A DNA stretch of 64,000 nt, from positions 248,001 through 312,000 of the forward strand of contig CAVXGT010000015.1 of assembly GCA_963761475.1 (NCBI GenBank), in the 5' to 3' direction. The position numbers were made by a program, and so were the translations under genes. This document shows positions 42,976-50,838 of the stretch, one piece after another. The notes under the pieces are model-generated. The model saw only the letters and a program-made list of their open reading frames with translations, was not told the origin of the DNA and did not search any database. Position 1 is the first letter of the stretch. Each line of letters starts with the position of its first letter. This DNA is from Ga0077555 sp963761475. Lineage in GTDB: Bacteria; Pseudomonadota; Alphaproteobacteria; Rhizobiales; Hyphomicrobiaceae.

Positions 42976-44922
42976 ATGACCGACAAGACATACGCCGTGC
43001 CGAAGGAATGGGCGGCGCGCGCCTGGATCGACGAGCAGAAGTACCAGGCGATGTACAAGCGCTCGGTCGAGGATCCGGACGGTTTTTGGGGCGAAATGGG
43101 CCGGCGGATCGACTGGATCAAGCCCTATACCAAGGTCAAGAACGTCTCCTATGCGCGGGAGAACGTCTCGATCAAGTGGTACGAGGACGGCACGCTCAAC
43201 GTGTGCGCCAACTGCGTCGACCGGCATTTGCGCCTCAGGGGCGATCAGGTGGCCATCATCTGGGAAGGCGATGATCCGACCCGTGACGAACAGATTACTT
43301 ATGCTCAGCTTTACGAGCGGGTCTGTCGGTTCGCCAACGTGCTGAAGGCCAACGGCGTCAAAAAGGGCGACAGGGTCACCATCTACCTGCCGATGATCCC
43401 GGAGGCCGCCTATGCGATGCTGGCTTGCGCGCGGATCGGGGCGGTGCACTCGATCGTGTTCGGCGGGTTCTCGCCGGAGAGCCTCGCCAACAGAATCGAC
43501 GACTGTGAATCAAGCTTCGTGATCACATCGGACGAAGGCGTCCGCGGCGGGCGCCCGATCCCGCTCAAGAAGAACACGGATGCGGCGCTGGCGCTGTGCA
43601 CGAAGCCGGCAGGCAAGGTGCTGGTAGTGCGCCACACGGGCGGCAGCGTCGACATGACCGCGGGCCGCGACATCTGGCTGCACGACGAGCTCGGCAAGGT
43701 CACGGCGGAATGCCCTGCAGAGGAAATGAGTGCGGAAGACCCGCTGTTCATCCTCTACACGTCGGGTTCGACCGGCAAACCCAAGGGCGTGCTGCACACC
43801 TCCGGCGGCTATCTCACCTACGCCTCGATGACGCACCAGTACGTGTTCGACTACCACGACGGCGACATCTACTGGTGCACTGCGGACGTGGGCTGGGTGA
43901 CCGGGCACAGCTACATCGTCTACGGGCCGCTCGCCAACGGCGCGACGACGCTGATGTTCGAAGGCGTACCCAACTACCCGACCGCCTCGCGCTTCTGGCA
44001 TGTGGTCGACAAGTGGAAGGTCAACACCTTCTACACCGCACCCACCGCGATCCGTGCCTTGATGGGCGCCGGCGACGACCTGGTGAAGCGGACCAGCCGC
44101 GCCTCATTGCGCCTGCTCGGCTCGGTCGGCGAGCCGATCAATCCGGAAGCCTGGGAGTGGTACCACCGCGCGGTCGGGGACGACCGCTGCCCGATCGTCG
44201 ATACGTGGTGGCAGACGGAAACGGGCGGCATCCTGATCACGCCACTGCCCGGCGCCAATCCGACCAAGCCCGGTTCGGCAACGCGCCCGTTCTTCGGCAT
44301 CAAGCCGGCGCTGGTGGACGAGAAAGGCGCCACGCTCGATGGCGCCAATAGCGGCAACCTGGTGCTGCTCGACAGTTGGCCTGGGCAGATGCGCACCGTC
44401 TATGGCGATCACAAGCGGTTCGTCGAGACCTATTTCTCGACCTATCCCGGCACCTACTTCACCGGCGATGGCTGCCGGCGCGACGAGGACGGCTACTACT
44501 GGATCACGGGCCGGGTCGACGACGTCATCAACGTCTCCGGTCACCGGCTCGGGACGGCGGAAGTCGAAAGCGCACTCGTTGCCCACCCGAAAGTCGCGGA
44601 AGCGGCCGTGGTCGGCTATCCACACGACCTCAAGGGGCAGGGCATCTACTGCTATGTGACGCTCAATGCCGGCGAGAAGGGCTCGGACGAGCTGCGCAAA
44701 GAGCTCGTCGGCGAAGTGCGGAAGCACATCGGGCCAACGGCGACGCCGGACCTCATCCAGTTCGCGCCGGGCCTGCCGAAGACGCGGTCCGGCAAGATCA
44801 TGCGGCGCATCCTGCGCAAGATTGCCGAGGACGATTTCTCCAATCTCGGCGACACTTCGACGCTCGCCGATCCGGCAGTCGTCACCGACCTGATCGACAA
44901 CCGGCAGAACAAGCGGGCCTGA
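42976..44922 (+). CDS. acs: Acetyl-CoA synthetase
   Basis: 648 residues. Acs activates acetate with ATP and CoA via acetyl-AMP. The adenylate-forming core motif YTSGSTGKPKGVLHT begins near residue 261, DTWWQTETGG near 415 is the acetyl-AMP loop and TRSGKIMRRILRK near 604-616 carries the catalytic Lys607, the usual site of regulatory acetylation. The N-terminal ACS domain WAARAWIDEQKYQAMY is present. ATG 42976 follows GGGAGGAG. It is transcribed alone, ending at hairpins near 44966-45015. Confidence 0.96.
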   Translation: MTDKTYAVPKEWAARAWIDEQKYQAMYKRSVEDPDGFWGEMGRRIDWIKPYTKVKNVSYARENVSIKWYEDGTLNVCANCVDRHLRLRGDQVAIIWEGDDPTRDEQITYAQLYERVCRFANVLKANGVKKGDRVTIYLPMIPEAAYAMLACARIGAVHSIVFGGFSPESLANRIDDCESSFVITSDEGVRGGRPIPLKKNTDAALALCTKPAGKVLVVRHTGGSVDMTAGRDIWLHDELGKVTAECPAEEMSAEDPLFILYTSGSTGKPKGVLHTSGGYLTYASMTHQYVFDYHDGDIYWCTADVGWVTGHSYIVYGPLANGATTLMFEGVPNYPTASRFWHVVDKWKVNTFYTAPTAIRALMGAGDDLVKRTSRASLRLLGSVGEPINPEAWEWYHRAVGDDRCPIVDTWWQTETGGILITPLPGANPTKPGSATRPFFGIKPALVDEKGATLDGANSGNLVLLDSWPGQMRTVYGDHKRFVETYFSTYPGTYFTGDGCRRDEDGYYWITGRVDDVINVSGHRLGTAEVESALVAHPKVAEAAVVGYPHDLKGQGIYCYVTLNAGEKGSDELRKELVGEVRKHIGPTATPDLIQFAPGLPKTRSGKIMRRILRKIAEDDFSNLGDTSTLADPAVVTDLIDNRQNKRA

Positions 44923-44965
44923 CGAACCAGGTCCGGCGGCGGTGGGAGAAAGCTGCACACTCCTT

Positions 44966-45015
44966 GGCCTGCCAATCAGGCCGGGAAAAATCACGCCAAG
45001 ACGTGATTGGCGTGA
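44966..45015 (+). terminator. Two hairpins after acs
   Basis: GGCCT-GCCAATC-AGGCC (44966-44982) and TCACGCCAA-GACGTGA-TTGGCGTGA (44991-45015, nine perfect pairs). No long T run follows. They lie in the 232-bp gap between convergent acs and the extensin-like gene. Confidence 0.5.
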
Positions 45016-45154
45016 AGGCGCTTCGCCAGCCTAGACCGCGTCCGATCCAGATGGAATTGGGGGGCTTGGCTGGGGGCGCTCCAAGCGATTGATTTAGGGA
45101 CTTATGCACATATTGGGTGGACGCGTGGACGCCTCCACCACTGTCGATCAGGCA

Positions 45155-45916
45155 CTACCGGCAGGCCCGCCAGCGGCCGCGGTCGAAGTGGAAATGGTCG
45201 TGGTGGGCGGCGTTGTAGCGCGGGCCCAGGACGACGCGAAAATAGCCGCAGGCGCCGGCATGGACGGCCGCCAGAAAGCGGCCTTCGGGCGATTGCGCGT
45301 CCCAGTGGGTCTTGACCCGCACGCGGCGGCCGTCGGCAAGCTGGAAGCCCCTGACATCGATGGCGTTGGCGCTGGCGTGTTGGCTGCGGTGGGCGGCGCG
45401 GGCAAAATTGCCGCGAATGTTGCGACAGGCAAAGCTGCCCAGATGCTCGAGGCGGGCGACTTTCTGGCCGAGGTGATCGAGCGCCAGCGGCTGGACGACG
45501 TGCTCCAGCCACATGGCAAGCGCTGCGGATAGCCCGCAGCGGGCGACGGGCAGATCGACGCCGATGCCGGCCACGGAAACGATATGGACGGCATTGCTCC
45601 ATCCGCAGCCCGCGACCACCGGGCGGTCGCCGACGGCCGACGAGCTGACGAATGGGACATCGAGGACACGCTGGCAAAGTGCCGGGTCGGGATCGAGCTC
45701 ACGGATCTGGCGGTCCACCAGCCATCCGCCCGGCTGCGACAGATCGAGGGGCCAGATGGTGGATACGCGCGGGAGAAGGGCACGAGGGACGTAGTGCGGC
45801 ACGGCACTGACGACCACCGCCATGGCGATGATCGCGACCAGGCCAACTGCCGTAGCCCGTCGTCGCTTTGGTCGGCGGTGTGGCAGGGGGGCTGCCTTGT
45901 CCTCGACGGGGGACAA
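45155..45916 (-). CDS. Extensin-like C-terminal domain protein
   Basis: 253 residues: an N-terminal transmembrane anchor (AVGLVAIIAMAVVVSAVP, about 23-40) and a periplasmic extensin-like domain. This domain resembles zinc peptidases of the D-Ala-D-Ala carboxypeptidase type. Visible marks are GCGWSNAVHI, LGSFACRNIRGN, HASANAIDVRGF (H and D ligands) and the ending HHDHFHFDRGR (H-x-H). Four or more cysteines may form disulfides. It starts with TTG 2 nt after the corC stop, with GGAGAAG 10 nt upstream; no earlier ATG is possible. Translationally coupled to corC, replacing the lnt gene usual here in many relatives. Confidence 0.85.
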   Translation of the reverse strand: MSPVEDKAAPLPHRRPKRRRATAVGLVAIIAMAVVVSAVPHYVPRALLPRVSTIWPLDLSQPGGWLVDRQIRELDPDPALCQRVLDVPFVSSSAVGDRPVVAGCGWSNAVHIVSVAGIGVDLPVARCGLSAALAMWLEHVVQPLALDHLGQKVARLEHLGSFACRNIRGNFARAAHRSQHASANAIDVRGFQLADGRRVRVKTHWDAQSPEGRFLAAVHAGACGYFRVVLGPRYNAAHHDHFHFDRGRWRACR

Positions 45917-45918
45917 GC

Positions 45919-47031
45919 TCAGGCTTCTCCGGCCTCGCGGGTGCGCTTCTCGACCGGCGCTGCGGCGGACGCGGCTGAGAGACCACCGGCGGCGTCGGTT
46001 GCAACGGGATCTCCGGCGGGTGGCGAGGCGGTCTTGTGCAACTTCAAGCGCTTGACGCGCCGCGGGTCGGCGTCCAGCACCTCGAACTCGACGCCACTCT
46101 CGTGCAGCAACAGCTCGCCGCGGGCGGGGACGCGACCGACGCGGCTCACGACCAGGCCACCGAGCGTATCGATCTCGCCTTCCTCATCCGGTTTCAGCAG
46201 CTTGACGCCGAGGCGAGCTTCGAGCTCGGCGATGGGTGTGCGCGCCTGCGCGACGAGGCCATGGCGCGGATCTTCGACAATGTTCGCCGCCTCGACGACG
46301 TCGTGCTCGTCCTCGATCTCGCCGACGACCTGCTCGACCAGATCCTCGATCGTGACGATGCCATCGGTGCCGCCATACTCGTCGACGACGAGGGCGACGT
46401 GATTGCGGGTCGACTGCATCCGGATCAGCAGATTGATGGCCGGGACGGAGGGCGGCACGTTCAACACCGGCCGCATCAGACCGGTATCGAGAATAGTGCG
46501 GGTGAGGTCGACATCCGCCAGCCTTTGCGGCACAGCGGTCCGCGATCCGCCTTCGACAGAGGCGGTCGATGGGCCCGTGCCAGCGCGGTTCGTGCCACCG
46601 AGATAGCCGAGCAGATCCTTGACATGCACCATGCCCCGAGGGTCATCGAGAGTGTCGTGGTAGACGGGGATGCGGGAGACGCCGGCCTCCTGGAACATCT
46701 GCATCAGCTCGCCGATGGTCGCGGTCTGGTCGATGGCGATGATATCGGCGCGGGGGACCATCACGTCGTCAACGCGCAGGCCGCCGAAGCGGAGCAGGCG
46801 CAGCAGCATGTCGCGCTCGGCGGAGGAGAACGTCGCGTCATCATCGGTGCCGGAGCGCACGGCCTCCTCGAGCGTCTCGCGGATCGTCTGTTGCGCTCCG
46901 AGCCCCAATCGCGCCTTGAGTGCCGACAGCCAACTGGTTGGTGCGGGCTGGCGCGAGGGCTCAGTCGTCTGCTGGGGGCCGGGTCCGCTGTCGGCGGGAG
47001 CGGAATCGGAGCCATTGCCGGTGTTAGACAT
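45919..47031 (-). CDS. CorC/TlyC-type CBS-domain protein
   Basis: 370 residues of the hemolysin C/CorC family without transmembrane helices. A polar N-terminus of about 45 residues precedes VDDVMVPRADIIAID (start of the CBS pair, about residue 88), the second CBS domain with LVVDEYGGTDGIVTIEDLVEQ and GEIEDEHD, and the CorC_HlyC domain ending GVEFEVLDADPRRVKRLKL. The family is linked to magnesium and cobalt handling and ribosome-associated functions. The ATG complementing 47029-47031 overlaps the ybeY stop by 8 bp, indicating coupling. Confidence 0.9.
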   Translation of the reverse strand: MSNTGNGSDSAPADSGPGPQQTTEPSRQPAPTSWLSALKARLGLGAQQTIRETLEEAVRSGTDDDATFSSAERDMLLRLLRFGGLRVDDVMVPRADIIAIDQTATIGELMQMFQEAGVSRIPVYHDTLDDPRGMVHVKDLLGYLGGTNRAGTGPSTASVEGGSRTAVPQRLADVDLTRTILDTGLMRPVLNVPPSVPAINLLIRMQSTRNHVALVVDEYGGTDGIVTIEDLVEQVVGEIEDEHDVVEAANIVEDPRHGLVAQARTPIAELEARLGVKLLKPDEEGEIDTLGGLVVSRVGRVPARGELLLHESGVEFEVLDADPRRVKRLKLHKTASPPAGDPVATDAAGGLSAASAAAPVEKRTREAGEA

Positions 47032-47611
47032 CGTCGTTCCCACTTACTTGGCTCTCCCGGTAGGGATCTTCGATGCCGAGGCTCGCCAGAATCCGGCGCT
47101 CAAGGTCCTCCATGATCTCGGCCTCGGCCGAAGAGAGGTGGTCGTAACCCAACAGATGCAGCACGCCATGCACGATCAGGTGCTGGACGTGATCGTGGAA
47201 CGGTATGGCCTGCTCTGACGCTTCCCGGCGAACGACGCCATCGGCAAGCATGATATCTCCCAGGGACATTGGCTCTTCGCCGACGCCGGCGGCTGGGGAG
47301 TGTCCGGCCGGAAACGAGAGAACGTTGGTCGGCTTGTCCTGATGGCGATAGCGCGCGTTGAGGCTGCGCACAGATGCATCGGAAGAAAACGCCACCGATG
47401 CCGTCACAGGGGCCTGGAGCCGGTTGATGAGTTCAGGCGCTGCCGCGATCGCCGAGGCCAGGCGAGCTACCATGGGCTCCACAGCTTGAAGGCCACTCCA
47501 GTCGCCGCCGTCCTCGACGACCTCGAGGATCAAATTCGCCTGTTGTGGAGGCTCTGGCTCCGACGGCTCACCGTCGGAGGCTGGCAGAGCCATGTCGTCG
47601 TTGGTGCTCAT
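47024..47611 (-). CDS. ybeY: Endoribonuclease YbeY
   Basis: 195 residues. YbeY is the zinc endonuclease for 16S rRNA 3' maturation and 70S quality control. The zinc motif HGVLHLLGYDH (H-x3-H-x5-H) lies near residue 147, preceded by TNVLSFPAG and LGDIMLADGVV. The first 25 residues are a non-conserved acidic extension. It follows phoH by 60 bp and overlaps the corC-like gene by 8 bp, the conserved ybeY operon. Confidence 0.95.
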   Translation of the reverse strand: MSTNDDMALPASDGEPSEPEPPQQANLILEVVEDGGDWSGLQAVEPMVARLASAIAAAPELINRLQAPVTASVAFSSDASVRSLNARYRHQDKPTNVLSFPAGHSPAAGVGEEPMSLGDIMLADGVVRREASEQAIPFHDHVQHLIVHGVLHLLGYDHLSSAEAEIMEDLERRILASLGIEDPYRESQVSGNDDV

Positions 47612-47671
47612 CGTCTCAAAATCGCTCGCAATGCGGACGGGTCGGGACGGCGCAAAGTGGTCATCGGGGCA

Positions 47672-48706
47672 TTATTCCAATTCGGCCTTGGCCGCTGCCG
47701 TCTGTTCGGCGCGATCATACGCCTCGACAATGCGCGCGACGAGATCGCGACGCACGACGTCGGCGGAGGTGAAGCGAACCATCTCGATGCCGCGCACGCC
47801 GTCGAGCAGGCGGACGGCCTCGCCGAGGCCCGATTCCATGCCGCGGGGAAGGTCGATCTGGCTCGGATCACCCGTAACTGCCATCTTCGAGCCTTCACCA
47901 ATACGGGTCAGAAACATCTTCATCTGCATGCTGGTGGTGTTCTGCGCCTCATCGAGGATGACAAAGGCGTGGGCCAAGGTGCGGCCACGCATGAACGCGA
48001 GCGGTGCCACTTCGATGATACCGGTGGCCAGATCCTTCTCGACCTTCTCGGCGGGCAGCACGTCTTTCAAGGCATCGTAGAGGGGACGGAGGTAGGGGTC
48101 CACCTTCTCCTTGAGATCGCCCGGCAAAAAGCCCAAACGCTCGCCGGCTTCGACGGCGGGGCGGGAGAGGATGATGCGCTCGACCAGGCCGCGCTCGAGG
48201 CAGGCGGCGGCAAAGGCCACGGCGAGATAGGTCTTGCCGGTGCCGGCAGGGCCGATGCCGAAGACGAGATCACGCTTTTCGAGCGCCTGGAGGTAGGCGC
48301 TCTGCATGGGGGTGCGGGCGGTAACGATGCGGCGGCGGGTGCGGATCTGCGACACGCCTTCCAGTCGCGGGGCGCCCGAGCGTGCATGGCGGATCAGGCC
48401 ATCGATATCGCCGGCGGCCGGGCTCTCGCCCTTGGCGACGCGCGCGTAAAGCTCGCCCAGCACTTGCCGGCCGATTTCAATGGCGTCGCTCGGACCGGTA
48501 AGGGTGACGACGTTGCCTTGGGCATGGGCGTGGACGCCCAGGCGCTCCTCGATCAAGGCCAGATGGGCGTCGTATTCGCCGAGCACGCGGGGGAGCAGGC
48601 GATTGTCGTCGAAAGTCACCACGGCCCGGTTGGCGGTCTCGTCGCCACTCTGCGGCCGCTTGCCTTTTCCGGGGCCGCCGGCTCCCTGGGCTTGTGTCAA
48701 ACGCAT
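47672..48706 (-). CDS. PhoH-like ATPase
   Basis: 344 residues (PhoH/YbeZ). The Walker A motif is GPAGTGKT at residues 152-159, and Walker B is VILDEAQNTT near 250. The N-terminal KH-like region and the sensor VTGDPSQIDLP are typical. YbeZ partners YbeY in RNA metabolism. ATG at 48706 has AGGAGA directly upstream. It lies 141 bp downstream of miaB in the same operon. Confidence 0.93.
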   Translation of the reverse strand: MRLTQAQGAGGPGKGKRPQSGDETANRAVVTFDDNRLLPRVLGEYDAHLALIEERLGVHAHAQGNVVTLTGPSDAIEIGRQVLGELYARVAKGESPAAGDIDGLIRHARSGAPRLEGVSQIRTRRRIVTARTPMQSAYLQALEKRDLVFGIGPAGTGKTYLAVAFAAACLERGLVERIILSRPAVEAGERLGFLPGDLKEKVDPYLRPLYDALKDVLPAEKVEKDLATGIIEVAPLAFMRGRTLAHAFVILDEAQNTTSMQMKMFLTRIGEGSKMAVTGDPSQIDLPRGMESGLGEAVRLLDGVRGIEMVRFTSADVVRRDLVARIVEAYDRAEQTAAAKAELE

Positions 48707-48847
48707 TCTCCTGCCCGCGCCTTCGCGCGATTTTCCGCGCCCTCAAGCGTCACGCCCGTTCGGTCATCACGCCGTCGTGCCGCCCGCGGCCCTTGCCTCG
48801 CCGATGCCGGGCGCTCGGGAGCGTACCGCTACCAACCAGGATACACC

Positions 48848-50287
48848 TCAAGCCACTCTTATGGCACCACCGAGACTGTTCTGGCCTGCAGACACGATTT
48901 CTACAGGAATGATGCGTCCAAGCAACTCCGACGCTCCCTCAGCATGAACCACCTGCAGGTAGGGGGAGCGACCGAGAACCTGGCCGTCGCGGCGACCGGT
49001 GCGATCGAAAAGCACCGGCAGGGTGCGGCCGACGAGGCTGCGGTTAAAGGCGGCCTGCTGCTGCTCGAGCACCGCCTGGAGCCTGTGGAGGCGGCTCAAG
49101 CCCACATCGTCAGGGACCTGATCGCCCATGCCGGCGGCCGGCGTGCCCGGGCGCGGGCTGTACTTGAACGAGTAGGCCTGGGCAAAGCCGACCTCGCGGA
49201 CCAGGTCCAGCGTCTGGTTGAATTCATCCTCGGTCTCGCCGGGAAAGCCGACGATGATGTCCGTCGAGAGCGCGATATCCGGGCGGGCACGGCGAATGCG
49301 ATCGACGAGGCGAAGGTAGTCCTCGGCGGTGTGCTTTCTGTTCATGGTGGCGAGGATGCGATCGGCGCCGGCCTGAAACGGCAGATGCAGATAGGGCATC
49401 AGCTTCGGCTCGCTGGCATGGACGGCGATGAGATCGTCGGTCATGTCGCGCGGATGGGAAGTTGTATAGCGGATCCGCTCGAGCTCGGGAATGGATGCGA
49501 GACGCTCGATCAGGCGCGCCAACGAGGTGGAAGCACCGGTGGCGTCCTCGCCGTGGTAGGCATTGACGTTCTGGCCCAAGAGCGTGATCTCGCGCACGCC
49601 TTGTGCGACCAGCTGGCGGGCTTCGGTGAGCAGCGCCTCGACCGGGCGCGACAGCTCGGCGCCGCGGGTGTAGGGCACGACGCAGAAGGTACAGAACTTG
49701 TCGCAGCCTTCCTGCACGGTAAGAAAAGCTGCCGGCGCGCGTTTGCGCTGCAGCTCGGACCGGCGGGCGGGCAGGGTTTCGAACTTCTCCTCGCCCAGGA
49801 ACTCAGTCTCGACCGCTGCAGTGCCGGTGCGGGTGACCTGCTCGAGCAATTGCGGCATGCGGTGGTAGCTCTGCGGGCCAACGACGAGGTCGACGACGGG
49901 CGCGCGGCGCACGATCTCGGCGCCTTCGGCCTGGGCGACGCAACCGGTAACGGCAACGAGGGTGTCGAGGCCGCGGCGCTTGCGATCGATGCGGGTGGCG
50001 CGTACGCGACCGAGCTCGGAATAGACCTTCTCGGCGGCCTTCTCGCGGATGTGGCAGGTATTGAGGATGACCAGATCGGCTTCGGCGATGTCGTCGGTGG
50101 CCGAGTAGCCATCGGCCGCGAGCGCCTCTCCCAGGCGTTCGGAATCGTAGACGTTCATCTGACAACCGAACGTCTTGATATGAACCCGGCGCGCGTTGCC
50201 GGCGCCAGCGGCGGGCGCTTCGGGCATATCATCGGCTCTGCGATTTGTTTGCGCCTCGGAAACAATGCGCGTGCTGCTGTCCGCCAT
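48848..50287 (-). CDS. miaB: tRNA-2-methylthio-N6-dimethylallyladenosine synthase
   Basis: 479 residues. MiaB is a radical-SAM methylthiotransferase acting on A37 of tRNAs. The N-terminal UPF0004 domain carries three cluster cysteines (KTFGCQMNVYDS, NTCHIREKA and TGCVAQAEG), the radical SAM motif is GCDKFCTFCVVPYTRG (C-x3-C-x2-C) and the C-terminal TRAM domain begins near LVGRTLPVLFDRTGR. First gene of the miaB-phoH-ybeY-corC operon. The N-terminal 33 residues precede conserved sequence and may be overlong; AAGGAG lies 12 nt before the chosen ATG. Confidence 0.96.
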   Translation of the reverse strand: MADSSTRIVSEAQTNRRADDMPEAPAAGAGNARRVHIKTFGCQMNVYDSERLGEALAADGYSATDDIAEADLVILNTCHIREKAAEKVYSELGRVRATRIDRKRRGLDTLVAVTGCVAQAEGAEIVRRAPVVDLVVGPQSYHRMPQLLEQVTRTGTAAVETEFLGEEKFETLPARRSELQRKRAPAAFLTVQEGCDKFCTFCVVPYTRGAELSRPVEALLTEARQLVAQGVREITLLGQNVNAYHGEDATGASTSLARLIERLASIPELERIRYTTSHPRDMTDDLIAVHASEPKLMPYLHLPFQAGADRILATMNRKHTAEDYLRLVDRIRRARPDIALSTDIIVGFPGETEDEFNQTLDLVREVGFAQAYSFKYSPRPGTPAAGMGDQVPDDVGLSRLHRLQAVLEQQQAAFNRSLVGRTLPVLFDRTGRRDGQVLGRSPYLQVVHAEGASELLGRIIPVEIVSAGQNSLGGAIRVA

Positions 50288-50838
50288 GAGAATGCCCGCT
50301 CCTTGACGCTACCGGCCACCTGCCATGGACTTCCCGGAAGCCTGGCCCCTTCTGAAAACACCGGACGCCCGCGTGAATATGCTGCAGCGCAACAAAAGCG
50401 TCAATCCCTCAACGGCATCCTGCAATGACGAAGCCAGCCGTAGCATGGCATTCACCGCGTTTGGAGTAGCACTTATGGGTGTGGATGACGTGAGTTCGGG
50501 TACATCCGATTTGCCCTGCCATTAACCATTGCGACCTGTGTCCGGGCTCCAGCCGATGCCGCTGCTCAGCGGTGTGGGGCGCTGCTGGCGCGCCTAGAGC
50601 GCAAATCGGGGAGCCCAGCGCCAGGGGCAACAAGGCGGTGGCGGAAGGAGCGGCGTGCGGTTGCGCCTCGACCAGTCAGTGGATGGTGCCAACGGAAATG
50701 GCGGCATTGATAGACAAGCCTCCCGCCTCACCGCTAGAAAGACGCTCAGGAATTCAGCGCATGCTGCGCTTGCGGCCGTCACTTGGCGCGGCGGACAGGC
50801 GGCAGGGCGCTCCGCATCTTTAGAGCACCGAGAGGCCC
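50288..50838. other. Intergenic region between miaB and alaS
   Basis: A 551-bp divergent region. I looked for recA, which precedes alaS in many alphaproteobacteria, and for RNA genes and saw none. Frames are short and without family signals. It must hold both promoters. Confidence 0.45.

Noticed and set aside
47300..50428. 1042-codon open frame opposite ybeY, phoH and miaB
   Set aside because: Shadow of three clear genes on the other strand; in high-GC DNA the antisense frame stays open, and the peptide is Gly/Asp/His-rich without family signals.
50288..50838. recA remnant or structured RNA before alaS
   Set aside because: Expected from gene order in relatives, but no RecA motif and no cloverleaf or long hairpin with conserved loops was visible.
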